From contig CALWWH010000212.1 of assembly GCA_944385195.1 (NCBI GenBank), positions 1-10,189 of the forward strand: a DNA stretch of 10,189 bases, given 5' to 3'. Positions 1-5,417 of the stretch are shown in pieces; positions within the stretch are counted from its first letter, which is position 1; every line of letters begins with the position of its first letter. Source of the DNA: an uncultured Oscillospiraceae bacterium (GTDB taxonomy: Bacteria > Bacillota > Clostridia > Oscillospirales > Oscillospiraceae). Both the position numbers and the translations under genes were made by a program. Under the pieces are notes generated by a model that did no database searches, had not been told where the DNA came from, and saw only the letters and a program-made list of their open reading frames with translations.

Positions 1-779
1 GCGAGACTCTGCTGGGCCGCCATGCGGGAGAGCTTGCGGGCGTGCTCTGCGCTCTCGGGGCCGCCGGAGCGATTGGGGCCGCCGGACTGCATGGAGGCGC
101 GGTGCACCAGGCCGTCTGCGGCCGGTGTTTGCAGCAGAGAGATGACCTTGGAGCCGCCGCCGGACTGACCGAAGATCATGACGTTGTCGGGATCGCCGCC
201 GAAGTTGGCAATGTTGTCGTGAATCCATTGCAGCGCAGCGACCATATCCGCCAGACCGACATTGGCGGAGTTTTCGTACTCAGGGCCATACTCGGACAGA
301 TCCAGATAGCCCAGAACGTTCAGCCGGTGGTTGAGGGAGACGACAACCACATCGCCAAAGGCGGAGAGATTCTCGCCGTCGTAGGCCAGCAGCTCCACAG
401 AGGAGCCGGAGAACCAGCCACCGCCGTGCAGCCAGACCATGACAGGGCGCTTGGCGTTCTTGTCAAGGCTCTGGGTCCAGATGTTCAGATACTGGCAGTG
501 CTCATTTTGCGGATAGAAATAGTGCGGCACCGTGAACTGGTCGTGGGGGACAGGGGTGTTCAGCTCGGAGCAGACGTAACCAAACTGGAACGCCTCCTTG
601 ACGCCCTCCCAGGGCTGGACCTCCTCCGGCATGTGGAAGCGTTTGGCATCGGCGTACTTGATGCCGCGGAAAATATAGGTGCTGTCGATCTTCAGACCGC
701 GCACTTTACCATATTTGGTCTCGGCGACAGGATCGTTGTAGGTTGTGAGCACCTGGCTGGTGAGTTTCTTCATATACAT
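1..779 (-). CDS. Type-B carboxylesterase (PF00135-like), C-terminus cut by the window edge
   Basis: The frame reads from ATG at 779 to the left edge without a stop, giving 259 residues of a protein expected to be about 530 long. It begins MYMKKLTSQV, matching the MYPRKL start of the upstream neighbour, and aligns with it without gaps through the first 210 or so residues. The oxyanion-hole motif HGGGW is at residues 118-122. The nucleophile elbow GQSGG is at 204-208 (Ser206), just after FGGDPDNV. The catalytic acid and histidine lie outside the window. The family hydrolyses carboxylic esters; the substrate here is unknown. No signal peptide is seen, so it should be cytoplasmic. The start at 779 was chosen over an ATG at 773 because it matches the paralogue and is closer to AAGGAGG at 796..790. 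It is the last visible gene of a four-esterase operon, 15 nt after the preceding stop. Confidence 0.9.
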   Translation of the reverse strand, partial: MYMKKLTSQVLTTYNDPVAETKYGKVRGLKIDSTYIFRGIKYADAKRFHMPEEVQPWEGVKEAFQFGYVCSELNTPVPHDQFTVPHYFYPQNEHCQYLNIWTQSLDKNAKRPVMVWLHGGGWFSGSSVELLAYDGENLSAFGDVVVVSLNHRLNVLGYLDLSEYGPEYENSANVGLADMVAALQWIHDNIANFGGDPDNVMIFGQSGGGSKVISLLQTPAADGLVHRASMQSGGPNRSGGPESAEHARKLSRMAAQQSL

Positions 780-789
780 AGGGCGAAGT

Positions 790-797
790 CCTCCTTA
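790..797 (-). promoter_or_regulatory. Ribosome binding site fused to upstream stop codon (TAAGGAGG)
   Basis: The TAA stop of the 795..2399 carboxylesterase forms the first three bases of TAAGGAGG, the Shine-Dalgarno of the next gene. Ten bases separate it from the ATG at 779. The arrangement suggests that ribosomes ending on the first gene help start the second. Confidence 0.75.
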
Positions 798-2399
798 AAT
801 GCTCTGACGGGGGCCGCCGCCGAAGGTGCTGGTGGGACGGCGGGCGCCGCCGAAGTTCATGCCCTTGGGCGGGATGGCTTCCATCAGCTCGTCGTCGTGG
901 TGGCACTCCAGGCGGGTTTCGGCATCGAAAATCATGCAGGCGCCGTTCTCAGCGTTGGCAGCAGGCCACACGGGCAGTCCGGGATGGTTGGGGTCGCCGG
1001 TGTAGGCAAAGGCCACCCATGCGCCGGTCATCTGATCTTGCAGCTGCTCGGAGACGCCGGGAATATAGGACGCCTCAAGGTAGTTGGCGTTGTGGAACAT
1101 GTAGGCCTCTTCGGCGTTGTGCCAGGGGATGGTGCCGCTGTTGAGCGGGCACTCGAGGTTAAATAGCCAGTTCCACGCGGGGGCGCAGCCTTCAGCGGCA
1201 CGCTTATTGCAGAAGTCGCGGTGGGCCACACGCATGCCCTGGTTGGTGAACAGACAGTCAACCAGCTTGGCCTTGGGATAGGCCTTCTTCTGGGCGGCCA
1301 TGACCGCATCGGCGGCGTCGCCGTAGATCTTGCGGATCAGGGCCTCAACCTGCTCCTCAGGCCAGTCGTTCTTGGACCCCTCAGCGTAGACGTTGTTGTA
1401 GTTTTGATCGAACTCGCCCAGGACGGAGCCGACCAGCATGGGGATGTTTTTGGTCTGCTCACAGAAGGGGTTGAGCATACCGGAGCCCAGATAGAACTCA
1501 TCATCTCTGACCGGCCCCCAGCCCACGCGCATACCCGTGGTGGCGGACAGCTCGGCAGAGGCCTTCTGGGCCGCGCGGGCCAGCTTATAGTAGGGGATGG
1601 TCTCAATCTCTTTGATGTCAGTGATGCCCAGCTCAGCCACGACCGCTGCGCCCAGTGCCTGAGACTGCTCAGGGCGTGTTTCACGGCCGCCGGTGCTCAA
1701 GCCGGATTGAATGACCGCCTTGTGGAACAGGCCAAAGGCGCTGGGGGTGTGCAGCAGAGCGTGAACCTTGCCGCCGCCGCCGGACTGACCCATGATGGTG
1801 ACATTGTCAGGGTCGCCGCCAAAGCCGGCGATGTTGTCGTGAATCCACTGCAGGGCGGCCACCAGGTCGGCGGTGCCCAGGTTGGCGGTGTACTTGTACT
1901 CCTCGCCATAGGCCGAAAGATCCAGATAGCCGATGCAGTTGAGGCGGTGGTTGAGGGAGACGACGACCACGTCGCCGAAGGCAGACAGCTCATGGCCATC
2001 GTAGGCGTACAGCTCGATCGAGGAGCCGGTGGCGAAGCCGCCGCCGTGAATCCAAACCATGACCGGACGCTTGGCGTCGGACTCGATGTGCTGCGTCCAG
2101 ATGTTCAGGTAGTGGCACTCCTCGTCCTGGATGTAGTGATAGTGGGGGACATTATACTGGTCGTGGGCGATGGGGGTGTGGATCTCCGGGCAGACGGGGC
2201 CATAGATGATCGCTTCCCGGGTGCCCTCCCAGGGCTCCACCGGCTGCGGCATCTGAAACCGCTTTGCCTGGGCATACTGCACACCGCGGAAGAGGAAGGT
2301 GCCCTCTTCCCACAGACCGCGAACCTTACCGGCGCGGGTCTCGACCACGGGGTAATCCGGGTTGGAGATGACCGAGCGGGTCAATTTTCTTGGATACAT
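795..2399 (-). CDS. Type-B carboxylesterase (PF00135), complete
   Basis: This 534-residue protein has the usual length of a bacterial type-B carboxylesterase, an alpha/beta-hydrolase that cleaves carboxylic esters. All expected landmarks are visible: FRGVQYA near 37-43, oxyanion-hole HGGGF at 118-122, FGGDPDNVTIMGQSGGG with nucleophile Ser206, a likely acid Glu329 in VLGEFD, and catalytic His427 in PWHNAEEAYMF. The nucleophile elbow is GQSGG rather than the more common GESAG; the downstream paralogue shares this, so both belong to one subfamily. There is no signal peptide or membrane segment, so it is probably cytoplasmic. The C-terminal 25 residues are rich in Gly, Pro and Arg and probably flexible. 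The start is supported by AAGGAGG at 2412..2406, 6 nt upstream. It lies 11 nt after a PF00756-type esterase and 15 nt before its own paralogue. The natural substrate cannot be told from sequence. Confidence 0.93.
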   Translation of the reverse strand: MYPRKLTRSVISNPDYPVVETRAGKVRGLWEEGTFLFRGVQYAQAKRFQMPQPVEPWEGTREAIIYGPVCPEIHTPIAHDQYNVPHYHYIQDEECHYLNIWTQHIESDAKRPVMVWIHGGGFATGSSIELYAYDGHELSAFGDVVVVSLNHRLNCIGYLDLSAYGEEYKYTANLGTADLVAALQWIHDNIAGFGGDPDNVTIMGQSGGGGKVHALLHTPSAFGLFHKAVIQSGLSTGGRETRPEQSQALGAAVVAELGITDIKEIETIPYYKLARAAQKASAELSATTGMRVGWGPVRDDEFYLGSGMLNPFCEQTKNIPMLVGSVLGEFDQNYNNVYAEGSKNDWPEEQVEALIRKIYGDAADAVMAAQKKAYPKAKLVDCLFTNQGMRVAHRDFCNKRAAEGCAPAWNWLFNLECPLNSGTIPWHNAEEAYMFHNANYLEASYIPGVSEQLQDQMTGAWVAFAYTGDPNHPGLPVWPAANAENGACMIFDAETRLECHHDDELMEAIPPKGMNFGGARRPTSTFGGGPRQSI

Positions 2400-2405
2400 G
2401 TTGTT

Positions 2406-2413
2406 CCTCCTTA
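2406..2413 (-). promoter_or_regulatory. Ribosome binding site fused to upstream stop codon (TAAGGAGG)
   Basis: The TAA stop of the 2411..3196 esterase runs straight into AGGAGG, which precedes the ATG at 2399 by 6 nt. It is the same octamer as at 790..797 and 8449..8456 and fixes the carboxylesterase start. Confidence 0.75.
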
Positions 2414-3196
2414 TGCTTCGTCGGGATAGATGGCGCTGTGGCGGATGGGCAGCCAGTCCTTGATGGCCTTACGCAGGGTGAGATCCCAGAAATCCCACTC
2501 GTGACCATAGCCCTCGACCTCTTCGTAGAAAACGTCGTAGCCCAGCTCGGTCAGATAGTCGCGACAGGTGCGCATCCCCTCGAGGGTGAAGTCCTTATCG
2601 CCGACGGTCAGGAACATCTTGGGCTTTTCTTTGCCCTCTTCCACGTTCTTCTTTGCCTGGCCCCAGGGGTCGCGGCCATCGTCGCGGCGCTTGAGCATGG
2701 TTGGGCGGGCCTGGGCAGGGTCGCTGCCCGCGCCGGACATGCACAAGGCGGCGGCATACTTCTCCGGGTGCATCATCGCGCACTTAAAGGTACCGGCTCC
2801 GCCCATGGACAGACCAGCCACGAAGTTGTCCTCGCGCTTGTCGGAGAAGGGGAAGAAAGCCTGGCACAGCTTGGGCAGTTCGTCAACGACGTAGCTGAAG
2901 TACTTTGCACCGCGCTCGTCGGGATCGTCGGTATAGCCGGCGTTGAAGTCGGCGGGCATGACCACAGCCAGTTTGTGGTCATCGGCATAGCGGACAATGT
3001 TGGAGAAGTTGACATAGTCGCTGTCATCGCCGGAGCCGCCGTGCAGCAGCCACAGGACCTGGTACTTCATGCCGGGTACGTAGACATTCTCGCGGCCGTT
3101 CATGCGGTCAGCGAAGGATGCCGAGGGCAGGCAGATGGTGACATTGGTCTGCATACCCAGGGTCTGAGACAGGAAATTCATCTTAATTACTGCCAT
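2411..3196 (-). CDS. EstA-like putative esterase (PF00756), second tandem copy
   Basis: This 261-residue alpha/beta-hydrolase resembles the tributyrin-esterase/EstA branch of the putative-esterase family, which also holds S-formylglutathione hydrolases and CE1 acetyl-xylan and feruloyl esterases. The N-terminus MAVIKMNFLSQTLGMQ is typical of EstA proteins. Oxyanion-hole HGGSGDDSDY starts at residue 52. The nucleophile elbow GLSMGG is at 128-133 (Ser130). The likely catalytic acid is Asp202 in VGDKDF and the histidine is His232 in GYGHEWDFWD. There is no signal peptide, so it should be cytoplasmic. The Shine-Dalgarno AAAGGAG lies about 10 nt before the ATG at 3196. It is a tandem paralogue of the gene at 3254..4057, almost identical at both ends but divergent in the middle third, which suggests shared ancestry with altered substrate pocket. 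The exact substrate (acetyl, feruloyl or short-chain acyl ester) is open. Confidence 0.92.
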   Translation of the reverse strand: MAVIKMNFLSQTLGMQTNVTICLPSASFADRMNGRENVYVPGMKYQVLWLLHGGSGDDSDYVNFSNIVRYADDHKLAVVMPADFNAGYTDDPDERGAKYFSYVVDELPKLCQAFFPFSDKREDNFVAGLSMGGAGTFKCAMMHPEKYAAALCMSGAGSDPAQARPTMLKRRDDGRDPWGQAKKNVEEGKEKPKMFLTVGDKDFTLEGMRTCRDYLTELGYDVFYEEVEGYGHEWDFWDLTLRKAIKDWLPIRHSAIYPDEA

Positions 3197-3253
3197 GGTA
3201 AGGTAACTCCTTTCAAAATCTGGTTTCTTCAGAGAAAAGGACGCGTTGTCGGG

Positions 3254-4057
3254 TTATGCTTCGTCGGGATAGATGGCGCTGTGGCGGATGGGCAGCCAAT
3301 CCTTAATGGCCTTGCGCAGGCTCAGATCCCAGAAGTCCCACTCGTGCTGGTAGCCCTCGACCTCCTCGTAGAAGACGTCGTAGCCCAGCTCCTTGAGGTG
3401 TTCGTAGGAGGTCAGCGTGTCGGGATGGGCGCCGACATCGGCGGTGCCGACGGTCAGGAACAGCTTGGGCATCTGCACGCCGGTCTTGATGACGGTCTCT
3501 GCGTAGTTCCAGGGATCGTTGATACCCTCCAGGGGCACGCCGAACTTGGGCTGCGGGGAATGGGGCTTGCCGCCGTTGCCGCCGGGGCCGCGCAGACAGC
3601 CGCTCATGCAAAGGGCGGCGCTGTACATCTCCGGATGAGCCAGCGCGCACTTGATGGTGCCCATGGCGCCCATGGACAGACCAGCGATGAAGTTGTCCTC
3701 CCGCTTGTCGGAGAAGGGGAAGAAGCTGCGGCAGATCTGAGGCAGCTCCTCTGTGACAAAGGAATAGTACTTCGCACCGTTGGGATCGTCGGTATAGCTG
3801 GCGTTGTAGTCTGCGGGCATGACTACGGCCAGCTTGTGATCATCAGCATAGCGGACAATGTTGGAGAAGTTGACGTAGTCGCTGTCGTCGCCGGAGCCGC
3901 CGTGCAGCAGCCACAGGACCTGGTATTTCATGCCGGGTACGTAGATATTCTCGCGGCCATTCATGCGGTCAGCGAAGGATGCCGAGGGCAGGCAGATGGT
4001 GACATTGGTCTGCATACCGAGAGCCTGTGAGAGGAAGTTCATTTTGATCACAGCCAT
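3254..4057 (-). CDS. EstA-like putative esterase (PF00756), first tandem copy
   Basis: This 267-residue cytoplasmic alpha/beta-hydrolase is the first gene of the esterase operon. It has HGGSGDDSDY from residue 52, nucleophile elbow GLSMGA at 126-131 (Ser128), a probable acid Asp207 in VGTADVGAH, and His238 in GYQHEWDFWD. It differs from the downstream copy mainly at residues 84-235, with a longer Gly/Pro-rich loop (about 156-172, LRGPGGNGGKPHSPQP) following the CMSG strand. That loop lies where family members shape the acyl or leaving-group pocket, so the two copies may prefer different esters. The start at 4057 has AAGGAGT 9-10 nt upstream and follows a leader of roughly 80 nt from the predicted promoter at 4143..4171. 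A 57-nt gap without a clear terminator separates it from the next esterase, so cotranscription is likely. Confidence 0.92.
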   Translation of the reverse strand: MAVIKMNFLSQALGMQTNVTICLPSASFADRMNGRENIYVPGMKYQVLWLLHGGSGDDSDYVNFSNIVRYADDHKLAVVMPADYNASYTDDPNGAKYYSFVTEELPQICRSFFPFSDKREDNFIAGLSMGAMGTIKCALAHPEMYSAALCMSGCLRGPGGNGGKPHSPQPKFGVPLEGINDPWNYAETVIKTGVQMPKLFLTVGTADVGAHPDTLTSYEHLKELGYDVFYEEVEGYQHEWDFWDLSLRKAIKDWLPIRHSAIYPDEA

Positions 4058-4142
4058 GTGAGATCACTCCTTAAATATATTTATGGGCTTGTTTCACAAG
4101 AACGAGCTGCGCACAATTACGCCGCTTGTTCAGCCTGACAAA

Positions 4143-4171
4143 ATCATACCATGCCATGGCAGGAGCGTCAA
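4143..4171 (-). promoter_or_regulatory. Predicted SigA-type promoter of the esterase operon
   Basis: On the minus strand TTGACG (4171..4166) and TATGAT (4148..4143) are separated by exactly 17 bp. Each hexamer matches the housekeeping consensus at five of six positions. Transcription should start near 4136, giving a leader of about 80 nt before the ATG at 4057. The leader holds only a weak 5-bp hairpin (CTTGT/ACAAG with a 3-nt loop, around 4088..4100), and no recognisable riboswitch. Confidence 0.75.
4152..4161. promoter_or_regulatory. Perfect 10-bp palindrome in the esterase promoter spacer
   Basis: TGCCATGGCA is a perfect inverted repeat centred almost exactly in the 17-bp spacer between the -35 and -10 hexamers of the minus-strand promoter. 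The position would suit a repressor or spacer-binding activator. No regulator is identified, and a palindrome this short may be chance. Confidence 0.35.
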
Positions 4172-4219
4172 GGCGGTAACAGGACAAGTGATGACTGTAA
4201 AATCGGGACAAAAACAGGC

Positions 4220-4248
4220 TTGTTATTTCGACGAAATTCGACTATAAT
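4220..4248 (+). promoter_or_regulatory. Predicted SigA-type promoter of the kinase-like gene
   Basis: TTGTTA (4220..4225) and a consensus TATAAT (4243..4248) are 17 bp apart. Transcription would start near 4255, about 50 nt before the ATG at 4307. It lies back to back with the esterase promoter, with about 50 bp between the two -35 boxes. Confidence 0.75.
4225..4242. promoter_or_regulatory. Operator-like inverted and direct repeats in the kinase promoter spacer
   Basis: The spacer contains ATTTCG-A-CGAAAT (4225..4237), an interrupted palindrome with 6-bp arms, overlapping CGAA-A-TTCG (4232..4240). TTCGAC also occurs twice in direct orientation, at 4227..4232 and 4237..4242, one helical turn apart. 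A further perfect palindrome, CCAATTGG, sits at 4254..4261 over the predicted start site. Together these suggest a protein binding site, but no regulator is identified. Confidence 0.4.
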
Positions 4249-4306
4249 ATTTACCAATTGGCAGAATCGAAAACTGCACATCCTATATCAGTGGGGAGGT
4301 GAAGCC

Positions 4307-5368
4307 ATGGCGGAAAAATGGGAGCAGATTGCCCCTTTATTTGAAGCGGTGCGGCAGGCGGTGCTCATCCTTGAGCAGGACCGTGTGGTCTATCGCAACC
4401 CGGAAGCAGTCCAGCGGCTGCGGAGCCTGAGCGATCAGCAGGCGCTGACATTGCAGGAGGGCCCGGCGACATTGCAGGGCAGTGCCTGGCAGGTGCATAT
4501 CCGACAGTGGGAAACTTGCCGGGTGATGACGCTGGAGCAGACCGACGCGGCCCCAGCGCTCTGCACGCAGCTGCTGGATGTGATAGCCCAGAGCCTGCGC
4601 CAGCCCCTGGGCAACGCCATGGCAGTGGCGCAGACGCTCTTTCCGCGGCTGCTGGAGTGGGAGGACCCGAAGGTTGCCCAGCAGATGGCGGTCATGGACC
4701 AGAGCTTTTATCAGATGCTGCGCCTGGTAAGCAATCTCTCCGACGTGTCGGATTACCTCTCCGGCCAGATAGAGCTGCGGCGCAGAGCGGTGGACGTGGT
4801 GGCCTGGTTTTCATCTCTGGAGGAGAAGCTGACCGATTACTGCGCCGACAAACAGGTCACGCTCAGGAGGGAGCGCCCCGAAAAGAGCTGCATCATCTAT
4901 GCGGACATCACCCAAGTGGAGCGGGCGCTGGTGCATCTGGTCTCTAATGCGCTTAAGTTCACCCCTGCCGGCGGCCAGATTACACTCCGGCTGGAGGTCG
5001 GCGCCACACAGATTCGATTGCAGGTGCTCGACGACGGCGAGGGCATCGATCCTGCGGTGCTGGAGACCCTTTACTGGCGCGCGGTCAGCCGTGAGGCGCT
5101 GGGTGACCCGCGGTGGGGCGTGGGCTTGGGGATGCAGCTGGTGCGTCAGGTGGCGATGGCCCACGGCGGCGCTGTAGTGGCACAACGCCGTGCCGAGGGA
5201 GGCACTTGCGTCACAATCTCGCTGGAGCGTACGGCCCCACCGGATATCCTCTCGAGCCCCACGCTGGGATTTTCCTACAACAGTGGCTTTGACCCCATTT
5301 TGCTGGGCCTGTCCGATGTGCTGCCGGCCTCCTCGTTTAGTGGATTGTGGAAAAAACAATCAAGATAA
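4307..5368 (+). CDS. Soluble histidine-kinase-like protein lacking the phospho-accepting histidine
   Basis: The 353-residue protein starts at ATG 4307, preceded by a strong GGGGAGGTG site. The open frame runs upstream to 4151, but that would cross the promoter. Residues 8-45 (LFEAVRQAVLILEQDRVVYRNPEA) look like the start of a small PAS-like sensor domain. Residues 88-160 resemble the HisKA dimerisation helices, but where kinases have HELRTPL this protein reads QSLRQPL (95-101), so the phosphorylated His is Gln95. Residues 190-307 form a HATPase_c domain with N-box Asn214, G1 box DDGEGI (242-247) and G2 box GVGLGM (271-276), so ATP binding looks intact. A tail of about 45 residues follows. There is no membrane segment and no neighbouring response regulator. 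It may be an ATP-binding pseudokinase or sensor that works through another protein. It is divergent from the esterase operon and is the only plus-strand gene. Confidence 0.88.
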   Translation: MAEKWEQIAPLFEAVRQAVLILEQDRVVYRNPEAVQRLRSLSDQQALTLQEGPATLQGSAWQVHIRQWETCRVMTLEQTDAAPALCTQLLDVIAQSLRQPLGNAMAVAQTLFPRLLEWEDPKVAQQMAVMDQSFYQMLRLVSNLSDVSDYLSGQIELRRRAVDVVAWFSSLEEKLTDYCADKQVTLRRERPEKSCIIYADITQVERALVHLVSNALKFTPAGGQITLRLEVGATQIRLQVLDDGEGIDPAVLETLYWRAVSREALGDPRWGVGLGMQLVRQVAMAHGGAVVAQRRAEGGTCVTISLERTAPPDILSSPTLGFSYNSGFDPILLGLSDVLPASSFSGLWKKQSR

Positions 5369-5417
5369 AAAAATCCCCTGCTGCACACTTGGTCTGGTGC
5401 AGCGGGGGGATTTTTTT
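5367..5417. terminator. Bidirectional intrinsic terminator between convergent genes
   Basis: GCTGCAC (5380..5386) pairs with GTGCAGC (5397..5403) around a 10-nt loop. The stem continues with a T-G pair, CCCC against the G run with one bulged G, and an A-T pair. Seven A (5367..5373) and seven T (5411..5417) flank it, so it works as a hairpin plus U-tract in both directions. It contains part of the TAA stops of both genes: 5366..5368 for the kinase-like gene and 5418..5416 for the DUF4340 gene. Confidence 0.92.

Larger units (their letters stand above)
2411..4057 (-). repeat. Tandem gene duplication with near-identical ends
   Basis: The two EstA-like genes form a direct repeat with a period of about 843-861 nt. 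The terminal 45 nt at 2411..2455 and 3254..3298 are identical. A 59-nt stretch near the 5' ends, 3099..3157 and 3960..4018, is also identical. Between these ends the copies differ in many codons and by indels (267 against 261 residues). At protein level residues 1-83 show two substitutions (T12A and V38I between copies), and the last 30 residues show one. Confidence 0.9.

Noticed and set aside
42..2429. Long plus-strand open frames (42..1166 and 1221..2429) opposite the carboxylesterases
   Set aside because: They are exactly antisense to genes with full catalytic motifs. Their translations are low-complexity Val/Gly/Ala-rich, as expected from GC-rich codons read backwards. They resemble each other only because the sense genes are paralogues.
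2390..4030. 546-codon plus-strand open frame with an internal repeat
   Set aside because: It lies antisense to both EstA copies. The repeat in its translation is simply the tandem duplication seen on the wrong strand, and no ribosome binding site supports it.
4151..4306. Upstream extension of the kinase-like gene to an ATG at 4151
   Set aside because: It would place 52 codons over the predicted promoters. The ATG at 4307 has a strong ribosome binding site and is followed by the PAS-like sequence.
4934..4939. His210 of the kinase-like protein as a substitute phospho-acceptor
   Set aside because: It belongs to the N-box of the ATP-binding domain (HLVSNA), a position occupied by various residues in real kinases, and is not on the dimerisation helix.
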